In this document: piece after piece, positions 32,660 to 40,473 of the stretch
Numbering within the stretch: position 1 is the stretch's first letter
Layout of the letters: each line of letters opens with the position of its first letter
Source of the DNA: Streptomyces sp. S3(2020)
Lineage (GTDB): Bacteria; Actinomycetota; Actinomycetes; Streptomycetales; Streptomycetaceae
Length of the DNA stretch: 40,558 bases
Assembly: GCF_013044505.1 (NCBI RefSeq)
Contig: NZ_JABERD010000080.1
Span: 1-40,558 of the forward strand
Reading direction: 5' to 3'
Notes under the pieces: generated by a model
What the model saw: only the letters and a program-made list of their open reading frames with translations
What the model was told of the DNA's origin: nothing
Database searches by the model: none
Translations under genes and position numbers: made by a program

Positions 32660-35392
32660 CTACGCGTCGCCGCCCGCGGCACCGGGATCGGCCGCCGACA
32701 CGTCGAGCAGCTGGTACCGGTCGATCGCCTGCTTCAGCACGGACCGGTCGACCTTGCCCTCCCGGGCCAGCTCGGTCAGGACGCCCACGACGATCGACTG
32801 CGCGTCGATGTGGAAGAACCGCCGCGCGGCGCCCCGGGTGTCCGCGAAGCCGAACCCGTCCGCGCCCAGCGACTGGTAGGTCCCCGGCACCCAGCGCGCG
32901 ATCTGGTCCGGTACCGCCCGCATCCAGTCGGACACGGCGACGAAGGGACCCTGCGCACCCGACAGTTTCCGCGTCACGTACGGCACCCGCTGCTCCTCCT
33001 CGGGGTGCAGCAGGTTGTGCCGCTCGACGTCGACCGCGTCGCGCCGCAGCTCGTTCCAGGAGGTCGCCGACCAGACGTCCGCCTTGACGTTCCACTCCTC
33101 GGCGAGGATCTTCTGCGCCTCGATGGCCCACGGCACGGCGACACCGGACGCGATGACCTGCGCCGGGATCGAGCCCGAAGTGCCCTCGCGGTAGCGGTGG
33201 AGGCCCTTGAGGATGCCCTCGACGTCCACGTTCTCCGGTTCGGCAGGGTGCTGGATCGGCTCGTTGTAGACGGTCAGGTAGTAGAAGACGTCCTCGCTGT
33301 CCGGCCCGTACATCCGGCGCAGACCGTCCTGCACGATGTGCGCGATCTCGAAGCCGTACGCCGGGTCGTAGGCGACACAGCCCGGGTTGGTCGAGGCGAG
33401 CAGCTGCGAGTGGCCGTCGGCGTGCTGGAGACCCTCACCGGTCAGAGTCGTACGTCCGGCGGTCGCACCCAGGACGAAACCGCGCGCCAGCTGGTCGGCC
33501 ATCTGCCAGAACTGGTCGCCGGTGCGCTGGAATCCGAACATCGAGTAGAAGACGTAGACCGGGATGAGCGGCTCGCCGTGCGTGGCGTAGGCCGAGCCCG
33601 CCGCGATCAGCGAGGCCGTGCAGCCCGCCTCGGAGATGCCGTCGTGCAGCATCTGGCCGGTCGGCGACTCCTTGTAGGCGAGGAGCAGATCGCGGTCCAC
33701 CGCCTCGTACTGCTGGCCGAGCGGGTTGTAGATCTTCGCACTCGGGAAGAACGAGTCCATGCCGAAGGTGCGGTACTCGTCCGGCGCGATCAGCACGAAC
33801 CGCCTGCCGAGCTCCTTGTCCCGCATGAGGTCCTTGAGCAGCCGTACGAAGGCCATGGTGGTGGCGATCGACTGGTGCCCGGAACCCTTCTTCACACTCG
33901 CGTACGTCTTGTCGTCCGGCAGCGCGAGCGGCTTGGCGCGCACGACACGGGTGGGGACGTAACCGCCGAGCGAGCTGCGGCGGTCGTGCATGTACTGGAT
34001 CTCCTCCGAGTCCCGGCCCGGGTGGTAGTACGGCGGGGCGCCGGACTCCAGTTCCTGGTCGGTGATCGGGATGTGCAGCCGGTCACGGAAGCCCTTGAGG
34101 TCGTCGACCGTCAGCTTCTTCATCTGGTGCGTGGCGTTGCGGCCCTCGAAGTTGGGGCCCAGCGTCCAGCCCTTGACGGTCTTGGCGAGGATCACCGTCG
34201 GCTGGCCCTTGTGCGCCTTGGCCGCCGAGAAGGCCGCGAAGATCTTCTTGTGGTCGTGACCGCCACGGCCCAGGTGCAGGATCTGGTCGTCGGTCATGTT
34301 CTCGACCATCGCGCGCAGCCGCTGGTCGTCACCGAAGAAGTGGTCGCGGATGTACGCGCCGGTCTCGGTGGCGTACGTCTGGTACTGGCCGTCCGGAGTG
34401 GTGTTCATCCGGTTGACCAGCAGACCGTCGCGGTCCTGCGCGAGCAGCGGGTCCCAGGAGCGGTCCCAGACCAGCTTGACGACGTTCCAGCCGGCGCCGC
34501 GGAAGACCGACTCCAGCTCCTGGATGACCTTGCCGTTGCCGCGCACCGGGCCGTCCAGGCGCTGGAGGTTGCAGTTGACGACGAAGGTCAGGTTGTCCAG
34601 GCCCTCGCGCGCGGCGATGGTCAGCTGGCCGAGCGACTCGGGCTCGTCCATCTCGCCGTCGCCGAGGAAGGCCCACACATGCGACTTGGAGGTGTCGGCG
34701 ATCCCGCGCGCGTGCATGTAGCGGTTCATCCGGGCCTGGTAGATCGCGCCGATCGGGCCGAGGCCCATCGACACGGTGGGGAACTCCCAGAAGTCCGGCA
34801 TCAGGCGCGGGTGCGGGTAGCTGGACAGGCCGTGGGGCGCCTTCGACTTCTCCTGGCGGAAGGCGTCGAGGTTCTGCTCGCTGAGCCGGTCGAGGAGGTA
34901 CGCGCGCGCGTAGATGCCCGGGGAGGCGTGGCCCTGGAAGAAGACCTGGTCGCCGCCGTCGCCCTCGTCCTTGCCGCGGAAGAAGTGGTTGAAGCCGACG
35001 TCGTAGAGCGAGGCCGAGGAGGCGAAGGTGGCGATGTGGCCGCCGACACCGATGCCGGGGCGCTGGGCGCGGGAGACCATGACGGCGGCGTTCCAGCGGG
35101 TGGCGTTGAGGATCCTGCGCTCGATCTCCTCGTTGCCGGGGAAGAACGGCTCGTCCTTGGTGGCGATGGTGTTGACGTAGTCCGTGCTGCGCATCTCGGG
35201 CACGGCCACGCGCTTCTCGCGGGCCCGCTCGATCAGTCGCAGCATCAGGTAGCGGGCCCGCTCGCGGCCGCGCTCGTCGACGGCGGCGTCGAGGGAGTCG
35301 AGCCACTCCTGGGTTTCCTCGGGATCGAAGTCAGGAACCTGACTCGGAAGGCCGCCAATGATGATCGGATTGCGATCGGATCCGGAAGCCAC
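32660..35392 (-). CDS. aceE: Pyruvate dehydrogenase E1 component, homodimeric (AceE)
   Basis: A 910-residue thiamine-diphosphate enzyme that decarboxylates pyruvate and passes the acetyl group to lipoyl-E2, making acetyl-CoA. The ThDP motif is GDGEMDEPES ending in VVNCNLQRLDGPVRGNG at about residues 243-290. GIGVGGHIATFASSASLYDV and the C-terminal ADGFGFADTRGAARRFF match homodimeric E1 (E. coli AceE type, about 890 residues). The start is GTG at 35392 with GAAGGA 5 bases ahead. No lipoyl-E2 or E3 gene is nearby, so the complex is assembled from unlinked genes. The acetyl-CoA feeds the fab operon in this window. Confidence 0.97.
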   Translation of the reverse strand: MASGSDRNPIIIGGLPSQVPDFDPEETQEWLDSLDAAVDERGRERARYLMLRLIERAREKRVAVPEMRSTDYVNTIATKDEPFFPGNEEIERRILNATRWNAAVMVSRAQRPGIGVGGHIATFASSASLYDVGFNHFFRGKDEGDGGDQVFFQGHASPGIYARAYLLDRLSEQNLDAFRQEKSKAPHGLSSYPHPRLMPDFWEFPTVSMGLGPIGAIYQARMNRYMHARGIADTSKSHVWAFLGDGEMDEPESLGQLTIAAREGLDNLTFVVNCNLQRLDGPVRGNGKVIQELESVFRGAGWNVVKLVWDRSWDPLLAQDRDGLLVNRMNTTPDGQYQTYATETGAYIRDHFFGDDQRLRAMVENMTDDQILHLGRGGHDHKKIFAAFSAAKAHKGQPTVILAKTVKGWTLGPNFEGRNATHQMKKLTVDDLKGFRDRLHIPITDQELESGAPPYYHPGRDSEEIQYMHDRRSSLGGYVPTRVVRAKPLALPDDKTYASVKKGSGHQSIATTMAFVRLLKDLMRDKELGRRFVLIAPDEYRTFGMDSFFPSAKIYNPLGQQYEAVDRDLLLAYKESPTGQMLHDGISEAGCTASLIAAGSAYATHGEPLIPVYVFYSMFGFQRTGDQFWQMADQLARGFVLGATAGRTTLTGEGLQHADGHSQLLASTNPGCVAYDPAYGFEIAHIVQDGLRRMYGPDSEDVFYYLTVYNEPIQHPAEPENVDVEGILKGLHRYREGTSGSIPAQVIASGVAVPWAIEAQKILAEEWNVKADVWSATSWNELRRDAVDVERHNLLHPEEEQRVPYVTRKLSGAQGPFVAVSDWMRAVPDQIARWVPGTYQSLGADGFGFADTRGAARRFFHIDAQSIVVGVLTELAREGKVDRSVLKQAIDRYQLLDVSAADPGAAGGDA

Positions 35393-35755
35393 GCTGTTCC
35401 TTCGCTGTCAGAGGGCTGTTTTCCATGGGTATGCGGGAGGTCTGCACCGCTCCCCATCGTGTACCTCGGAAAAGCAAACGTCATCTCTACTGATTGGTAA
35501 CCAGGGCTCTTCGCGGGTTCCTCGACCTCTGCCCGGGTTCCCAATGCCGCATACCGGGCAGAAAGGTGTGGTGTAGGTCACTTATGACCGTAATCGCGTG
35601 CCTGGAGTTGCGGTGACACGGCCAGGAACGTCACCGTTTCGGCGGTCTGAACGGCCGGGTACTTGCGCGATCCGTCCCGCCCGTGTGGACTACGGCCAAT
35701 GCTGCGCGCACGCGCGTGGCTGAGTTATTCCCGAAACATGATCAGGAGGCAACCC
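35393..35755. other. 363-base intergenic region between aceE and DUF3052
   Basis: No gene is seen here. It must hold the divergent promoters of aceE and the DUF3052 gene. The standout is a 9-bp perfect dyad, TCTGCCCGG (35528-35536) and CCGGGCAGA (35554-35562), separated by 17 bases. The left half (35400-35510) is AT-richer than its surroundings. I cannot place a confident -10/-35 for aceE. Confidence 0.6.
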
Positions 35756-36193
35756 GTGAGCGCGACCGCGGACCACGCGGAGGAGCGGACGAACCCTGCC
35801 GCAAGGCTGGGGTTCCAGCCCGAGCAGGTGGTCCAGGAGATCGGCTACGACGACGACGTCGACCAGGAGCTCCGCGAGGCCATTGAGGAAGTCATCGGCA
35901 GCGAGCTGATGGACGAGGAATACGACGACGTCGCCGATGCCGTGGTGCTTTGGTTCCGCGACGACGACGGCGACCTCACCGACGTACTGGTGGACGCCAC
36001 CACGTACATCGAGGAGGGCGGCTCGATCCTGCTGCTGACACCGAAGACCGGCCGCGACGGCTACGTCGAGCCCAGCGACATCTCCGAAGCCGCGACGACG
36101 GCGGGGCTCTCCGCCTCCAAGAGCGTCAGCGTCGGCAAGGACTGGAGCGGCAGCCGGCTGGTGACGCCGAAGGCAGCCAAGTCCAAGCGGTGA
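35756..36193 (+). CDS. DUF3052 family protein
   Basis: A 145-residue acidic protein of unknown function (starts SATADHAEERTNPAARLGFQ after the GTG). Acidic runs such as DEEYDDVADAVV and DDDGDLTDVLVD fill the middle and the C-terminus is basic (PKAAKSKR). The GTG at 35756 has AGGAGG 6 bases ahead. It is divergent from aceE, followed by a strong terminator, so it is a single-gene transcript. The family is found in actinobacteria and I know of no proven role. Confidence 0.88.
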   Translation: MSATADHAEERTNPAARLGFQPEQVVQEIGYDDDVDQELREAIEEVIGSELMDEEYDDVADAVVLWFRDDDGDLTDVLVDATTYIEEGGSILLLTPKTGRDGYVEPSDISEAATTAGLSASKSVSVGKDWSGSRLVTPKAAKSKR

Positions 36194-36211
36194 CCCTCCG
36201 CTAGAAAGCAC

Positions 36212-36242
36212 CGGACGGGCTGAGTTCCACTCAGCCCGTCCG
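36212..36242 (+). terminator. Strong terminator after DUF3052
   Basis: A perfect 14-bp stem, CGGACGGGCTGAGT (36212-36225) with ACTCAGCCCGTCCG (36229-36242), has a 3-base loop TCC. It begins 19 bases after the stop. Confidence 0.88.
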
Positions 36243-36310
36243 TCAGTCTGTCGTGATCGCTGCGTAGGGTGTTCTCACCCGAACAGTCCACCCGAGAGGG
36301 ATTCACGACG

Positions 36311-36769
36311 ATGGCGATCCAGGTCGGCGAAAAGGCCCCCGACTTCGAGCTCAAGGACAACCACGGCAGGGCCGTGAAGCTGTCGGACTTCCGCGGCAGC
36401 AAGAACGTCGTCCTGCTCTTCTACCCCTTCGCCTTCACCGGGGTGTGCACCGGCGAGCTCTGCGAGCTGCGCGACAACCTGCCGCAGTTCTCCGACCGCG
36501 ACACCCAGCTGCTCGCCGTCTCCAACGACTCCATCCACACCCTGCGCGTCTTCGCCGAGCAGGAAGGCCTGGAGTATCCGCTGCTCAGCGACTTCTGGCC
36601 GCACGGCGAGGTCTCGCGCGCCTACGGCGTCTTCGCCGAGGACAAGGGCTGCGCGGTGCGCGGCACCTTCGTCATCGACAAGGAGGGCGTGGTCCGCTGG
36701 ACCGTCGTCAACGCCCTTCCGGACGCCCGCGACCTGAACGAGTACGTGAAGGCGCTCGACACCATCTGA
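36311..36769 (+). CDS. Peroxiredoxin (AhpE/BCP type)
   Basis: A 152-residue thiol peroxidase. Cys46 in PFAFTGVCTGELCELRD is the peroxidatic cysteine, with Cys51 five residues on (C-x4-C, as in BCP) and a third in DKGCAVRG. AhpE of mycobacteria has one cysteine in this loop, so the cysteine pattern is nearer BCP while the rest is AhpE-like. It reduces H2O2, organic hydroperoxides or peroxynitrite in the cytosol. The ATG at 36311 is preceded by AGAGGG about 10 bases ahead. It stands as an independent transcript after the DUF3052 terminator. Confidence 0.92.
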   Translation: MAIQVGEKAPDFELKDNHGRAVKLSDFRGSKNVVLLFYPFAFTGVCTGELCELRDNLPQFSDRDTQLLAVSNDSIHTLRVFAEQEGLEYPLLSDFWPHGEVSRAYGVFAEDKGCAVRGTFVIDKEGVVRWTVVNALPDARDLNEYVKALDTI

Positions 36770-36899
36770 GTCGGGACACCCTGTGATTGTTAGGTTCCAA
36801 GCCCTGCGTAGGGCGGGAACCCGTCACTAGGATCGACTCGTTGATCCGGTACCAAACGCATGGCGGGGCTCCCCGCCCCTGGACACCAATGGAGGACTC

Positions 36900-37475
36900 G
36901 TGGGAGTCAGCCTCAGCAAGGGCGGCAACGTATCGCTGACCAAGGAGGCCCCCGGCCTGACCGCGGTCATCATCGGTCTGGGCTGGGACGTCCGCACCAC
37001 GACCGGCACCGACTTCGACCTGGACGCCAGCGCACTGCTGCTGGACAGCTCGGGCAAGGTGAGCAGCGACGCGAACTTCGTCTTCTTCAACAACCTCAAG
37101 AGCCCCGACGGCTCGGTCGAGCACACCGGCGACAACATCACCGGTGAGGGCGAGGGCGACGACGAGCAGCTCAAGGTCAACCTCGCGGGCGTCCCGGCCG
37201 AGATCGAGAAGATCGTCTTCCCGGTCTCGATCTACGACGCCGAGAACCGCCAGCAGTCCTTCGGCCAGGTCCGCAACGCGTTCATCCGCGTCGTGAACCA
37301 GGCCGGCGAGGCGGAGATCGCGCGCTACGACCTCTCCGAGGACGCGTCCACCGAGACCGCGATGGTCTTCGGCGAGCTGTACCGGCACGGAGCGGAGTGG
37401 AAGTTCCGCGCCATCGGCCAGGGCTACGCCTCGGGCCTGCGCGGCATCGCGCAGGACTTCGGCGTCAACGTCTGA
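36900..37475 (+). CDS. terD: TerD-family tellurium resistance / calcium-binding stress protein (copy 1)
   Basis: A 191-residue TerD-domain protein, normal length. Characteristic blocks are GVSLSKGGNVSLTKEAPGL, DFDLDASALLL (first acidic calcium-binding loop), the SPDGSVEHTGDNITGEGEGDDE loop in the middle, and YDLSEDASTETAM (third). TerD proteins bind calcium and in S. coelicolor a TerD-domain gene has been linked to calcium homeostasis. The start is GTG at 36900, with GGAGG 4-5 bases ahead. A paralogue follows, separated by a strong terminator. Confidence 0.95.
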   Translation: MGVSLSKGGNVSLTKEAPGLTAVIIGLGWDVRTTTGTDFDLDASALLLDSSGKVSSDANFVFFNNLKSPDGSVEHTGDNITGEGEGDDEQLKVNLAGVPAEIEKIVFPVSIYDAENRQQSFGQVRNAFIRVVNQAGEAEIARYDLSEDASTETAMVFGELYRHGAEWKFRAIGQGYASGLRGIAQDFGVNV

Positions 37476-37512
37476 CGGCTCCGCCGGGCTCTGCCGGGCG
37501 CACGTGCCACCC

Positions 37513-37549
37513 CGTCCGGCGCCACACGGTTTACGTGTGGCGCCGGACG
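37513..37549 (+). terminator. Strong terminator between the two terD genes
   Basis: A perfect 16-bp stem from 37513 to 37528 pairs with 37534 to 37549 around a 5-base loop (GTTTA). Core arm: GTCCGGCGCCACAC at 37514-37527. The two paralogues must therefore be transcribed mostly apart. Confidence 0.88.
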
Positions 37550-37595
37550 CGCAGGACCACCAGAGACACAGCAGCACACGGGGAGGACCAGCATC

Positions 37596-38171
37596 ATGGG
37601 CGTCACGCTCGCCAAGGGGGGCAATGTCTCCCTCTCCAAGGCCGCACCCAACCTCACTCAGGTGATGGTCGGGCTCGGCTGGGACGCGCGCTCCACCACC
37701 GGAGCCGATTTCGACCTCGATGCCAGCGCGCTGATCTGCAACAGCGGCAGGGTCATGGGGGACGAGTGGTTCATCTTCTACAACCAGCTCAAGAGCCCCG
37801 ACGGCTCGGTGGAGCACACCGGCGACAACCTCACCGGTGAGGGCGACGGCGACGACGAGTCGATCCTGATCGACCTCTCCAAGGTGCCGGCCCAGTGCGA
37901 CAAGATCGTCTTTCCGGTCTCGATCCACGACGCCGACAACCGGGGCCAGACCTTCGGGCAGGTCAGCAACGCCTTCATCCGCGTGGTGAACCAGGCCGAC
38001 GGCCAGGAACTGGCCCGCTACGACCTCAGCGAGGACGCCTCCACCGAGACCGCGATGATCTTCGGCGAGGTCTACCGGTACCAGGGCGAATGGAAGTTCC
38101 GCGCCGTCGGGCAGGGGTACGCGTCCGGGCTGCGGGGCATCGCGCTGGACTTCGGGGTCCACGTCTCGTAG
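37596..38171 (+). CDS. terD: TerD-family tellurium resistance / calcium-binding stress protein (copy 2)
   Basis: A 191-residue paralogue of the preceding gene, same length. It has GVTLAKGGNVSLSKAAPN, DFDLDASALICNSGRV and YDLSEDASTETAMIFGEVYR. It differs from copy 1 by Cys in ALICNSG and VPAQCDKIV, and by fewer acidic residues in the N-terminal part. A 72-base block coding the central acidic loop is nearly identical to copy 1. The ATG at 37596 has GGGGAGG upstream. It is followed by weak hairpins (38178-38214) and the DUF475 gene. Confidence 0.95.
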   Translation: MGVTLAKGGNVSLSKAAPNLTQVMVGLGWDARSTTGADFDLDASALICNSGRVMGDEWFIFYNQLKSPDGSVEHTGDNLTGEGDGDDESILIDLSKVPAQCDKIVFPVSIHDADNRGQTFGQVSNAFIRVVNQADGQELARYDLSEDASTETAMIFGEVYRYQGEWKFRAVGQGYASGLRGIALDFGVHVS

Positions 38172-38177
38172 TCGACG

Positions 38178-38312
38178 TCGCGTCACGCGATATGAGCAAA
38201 AACCGGGGCCCGGTGGGGTACGGAGAGGGGCCGACTAGACTCCGCTTCAAAGTTCGGTAAAGAGCCGAGTAGGGCAGCGGGGGAGACCCGTACATACAGG
38301 ATTGGGTAGCCA
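38178..38312 (+). promoter_or_regulatory. Leader/promoter region of the DUF475 gene
   Basis: TCGCG-TCA-CGCGA (38178-38190) and ACCGG-GGC-CCGGT (38202-38214) are small hairpins. A TAGACT hexamer near 38236 could be a -10, leaving a leader of roughly 65-70 bases with a TCGG-N7-CCGA stem and a CGGG-N5-CCCG stem. TerC-family genes elsewhere can be under Mn-sensing riboswitches, but I see no yybP-ykoY consensus. Confidence 0.35.
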
Positions 38313-39461
38313 GTGGTTCTGAAAACCTTCGGCTGGTCGTTCGCGGTCACCGCGCTCGGCCTCGTAGCGGCGGTCTTCTACGGGGGGTGGACCGGGTTCG
38401 GCATCGTGGCGATCCTCTCCATCCTCGAGATCTCGCTGTCCTTCGACAACGCGGTGGTCAACGCCGGAATCCTGAAGAAGATGAATGCCTTCTGGCAGAA
38501 GATCTTCCTCACCATCGGTGTCCTCATCGCCGTGTTCGGTATGCGGCTGGTGTTCCCGGTCGTGATCGTGGCGGTCACCGCCCAGATGGGTCCCATCGAG
38601 GCCGTCGACCTCGCGCTCAACGACAAGGACCAGTACCAGCAGCTGGTCACCGACGCCCACCCGGCGATCGCCGCGTTCGGTGGCATGTTCCTGCTGATGA
38701 TCTTCCTCGACTTCATCTTCGAGGACCGGGACATCAAGTGGCTCGCGTGGCTGGAGCGCCCGCTCGCCAAGCTCGGCAAGGTCGACATGCTGTCGGTCTG
38801 CATCGCGCTCGTCGTCCTGCTGATCACCGCCATGACCTTCGCGACCCACGCCCACCAGCACGGCGGCGCGCATGTCGACAAGGCAGAGACGGTTCTGCTC
38901 TCCGGTATCGCGGGTCTGATCACCTACATGATCGTCGGTGGTCTCTCCGGCTACTTCGAGGACAAGCTCGAAGAGGAGGAGGAACGTGAGCACGAGGAGG
39001 AGGAAGAGGCCGCGCGCACCGGCAAGCCGCGCTCGGCCGTCGCGCTCGCGGGCAAGGCCGCGTTCTTCATGTTCCTCTACCTGGAGGTCCTCGACGCCTC
39101 CTTCTCCTTCGACGGTGTGATCGGCGCCTTCGCCGTCACCAACGACATCGTGCTGATGGCGCTGGGCCTGGGCATCGGCGCCATGTACGTCCGTTCGCTG
39201 ACCGTGTACCTGGTCCGTCAGGGCACCCTCGACGACTACGTCTACCTGGAGCACGGCGCGCACTACGCGATCGGTGCGCTGGCCGTGATCCTCATGATCA
39301 CCATCCAGTACCAGATCCACGAGGTCATCACCGGTCTCGTCGGTGTGGTCCTGATCGGCTGGTCCTTCTGGTCCTCCGTGCGCCGCAACAACGCACTGGC
39401 AGCGGCAGAGGGAAAAGCTGAGGGCTCGGACGACAAGACCGAGGTCTCGTCCGGGGTGTGA
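38313..39461 (+). CDS. DUF475 / TerC-family integral membrane protein
   Basis: A 382-residue membrane protein of the TerC/DUF475 group, with about nine transmembrane segments. The family signatures are ILEISLSFDNAVVNAGIL and, in the second half, LEVLDASFSFDGVIGAFAV, the two inverted-repeat FDN/FDG motifs that carry conserved acidic metal-binding residues. A very acidic cytosolic loop (EDKLEEEEEREHEEEEE, about 213-230) follows. It may transport or chelate a divalent cation and act with TerD (inference; TerC and TerD interact in other ter systems). The start is GTG at 38313; the ribosome binding site is weak. Confidence 0.93.
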   Translation: MVLKTFGWSFAVTALGLVAAVFYGGWTGFGIVAILSILEISLSFDNAVVNAGILKKMNAFWQKIFLTIGVLIAVFGMRLVFPVVIVAVTAQMGPIEAVDLALNDKDQYQQLVTDAHPAIAAFGGMFLLMIFLDFIFEDRDIKWLAWLERPLAKLGKVDMLSVCIALVVLLITAMTFATHAHQHGGAHVDKAETVLLSGIAGLITYMIVGGLSGYFEDKLEEEEEREHEEEEEAARTGKPRSAVALAGKAAFFMFLYLEVLDASFSFDGVIGAFAVTNDIVLMALGLGIGAMYVRSLTVYLVRQGTLDDYVYLEHGAHYAIGALAVILMITIQYQIHEVITGLVGVVLIGWSFWSSVRRNNALAAAEGKAEGSDDKTEVSSGV

Positions 39462-39489
39462 CCTGCCCTCGTGTGAGGGAACGCTCTGA

Positions 39490-39523
39490 GCGGGGCGGCG
39501 TCGACTCCTCGACGCCGCCCCGC
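39490..39523 (+). terminator. Strong terminator after DUF475
   Basis: A perfect 15-bp stem, GCGGGGCGGCGTCGA (39490-39504) with TCGACGCCGCCCCGC (39509-39523), has a 4-base loop CTCC. Confidence 0.88.
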
Positions 39524-39557
39524 CGGTCTTCTGACGCGAAACGGTGGGGGCGGGAAC

Positions 39558-40295
39558 ATGGGCTTCTTGGACGGGCTCTGGCGCGGACGCGCGGCCGAGT
39601 TCGACTCGGGCAACGCGGCGACCAACTCGATCGTGCTGACCAAACGGCACGACCGGGTCTCTCTCAAGGAACAGGGCGCCGAGACGGGCCATCTGCGCAT
39701 CAACCTGGCCTGGCGGATGCGGACCTCCGACATCGGCGGCTCACAGCGGGAGAGCCTGCTCAGGCACCCCTTCCGGGCCCTCAAGCCGCCGGAGGTCATG
39801 GGGCACAGCCAGAGCATGGTCAACGTCGACCTCGACCTCGGGTGTCTCTACGAGCTGGCCGACGGCTCCAAGGGCGTGGTGCAGCCCCTCGGCGGGTTCT
39901 TCGGGGACGTCAACTCGGCGCCGTTCGTGAAGCTCAGCGGGGACGACCGGTTCGGGTCGGCGTCCGGGGAGACGATCTACGTCAACCTCGACCACAAGGA
40001 CGCCATCAAGCGGATCCTGGTCTTCGTCTACATCTACGACCAGACACCGGCGTTCGACCGCACGCACGCGATCGTGACGCTGTATCCGAGCAACGGGCCG
40101 CGCATCGAGATCGGCCTCGACGAACGTCACCCCCAGGCCCGCTCCTGCGCCGTCGTGATGATCGAGAACGTCAAGGGCGAGATCGTCGTCCGGCGTGAGG
40201 TGAAGTTCGTCTACGGGTTCCAGGCGGAGCTGGACCGGCTGTACGGGTGGGGCCTTCAGTGGGGACGCGGCTTCAAGACCAAGGCGGAGCGGTGA
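39558..40295 (+). CDS. TerA-like tellurium resistance protein
   Basis: A 245-residue protein with a divergent TerD/TerA-type beta-sandwich domain. Ter-like features are NLAWRM, MVNVDLDLGCLYELADGSKG, FFGDVNSAPFVKLSGDDRFG and RILVFVYIYDQTPAFDRT, in the order seen in TerA/TerD proteins. The calcium loops are less conserved than in the two TerD copies. ATG at 39558 follows GGGGGCGGGAAC. It has its own transcript after the DUF475 terminator and ends 15 bases before the convergent partial gene. Membership in the ter stress cluster is by fold and neighbours. Confidence 0.85.
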   Translation: MGFLDGLWRGRAAEFDSGNAATNSIVLTKRHDRVSLKEQGAETGHLRINLAWRMRTSDIGGSQRESLLRHPFRALKPPEVMGHSQSMVNVDLDLGCLYELADGSKGVVQPLGGFFGDVNSAPFVKLSGDDRFGSASGETIYVNLDHKDAIKRILVFVYIYDQTPAFDRTHAIVTLYPSNGPRIEIGLDERHPQARSCAVVMIENVKGEIVVRREVKFVYGFQAELDRLYGWGLQWGRGFKTKAER

Positions 40296-40310
40296 GCCGG
40301 GGCGTTCTCT

Positions 40311-40472
40311 TCAGCGTCCGATGAACTGCGGGCCCTGCGGGGGCAGCCGGAAGTCCGGGTCCGGGGCGACCGTGACCGGGGCCTGGGGGTAGCCGTACGC
40401 GGGCTGGCTGGTCGGCTGGGGGTAGCCGTACGCCGGCTGGGTCGCCGGCGGGGACTGGGGGTAGCCGTAGGA
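40311..40472 (-). CDS. C-terminal fragment of a YGYPQ-repeat protein (truncated at contig end)
   Basis: An incomplete reading frame: about 53 residues and a stop at 40311, with the start missing. It contains three copies of a YGYPQ motif, two of them QPAYGYPQ, and ends PPQGPQFIGR. At DNA level TGGGGGTAGCCGTA repeats at 40384, 40417 and 40456. The coding part stops where adapter-like sequence begins. Convergent with the TerA-like gene, it may be the C-terminal tail of another Ter protein or a low-complexity secretion/scaffold protein; I cannot identify it. Confidence 0.65.
   Translation of the reverse strand, partial: SYGYPQSPPATQPAYGYPQPTSQPAYGYPQAPVTVAPDPDFRLPPQGPQFIGR
40384..40469. repeat. 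Three direct repeats of TGGGGGTAGCCGTA
   Basis: Copies at 40384-40397, 40417-40430 and 40456-40469 encode YGYPQ on the minus strand. The first two extend further (CGTACG then GGCTGG). Unequal spacing (33 and 39 bases) rules out simple tandem duplication. Such repeats are a common reason for an assembly to stop. Confidence 0.85.
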
Positions 40473-40473
40473 C

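Noticed and set aside
32471..35500. A 1009-codon open frame opposite aceE
   Set aside because: High GC creates long antisense frames. Its composition is Arg/Val/Asp/Gly-rich low complexity and the other strand is unmistakably aceE.
36770..36899. A tRNA-like stretch (GTTAGGTTCCAAGCCC...) ahead of terD
   Set aside because: No cloverleaf can be formed and no anticodon or T-arm consensus is present; a short GCCCT/AGGGC hairpin is all that is seen.
38236..38312. A yybP-ykoY (Mn2+) riboswitch ahead of the DUF475/TerC gene
   Set aside because: Such riboswitches precede TerC genes elsewhere, but the conserved core sequences are not recognisable here; only small stems are seen.
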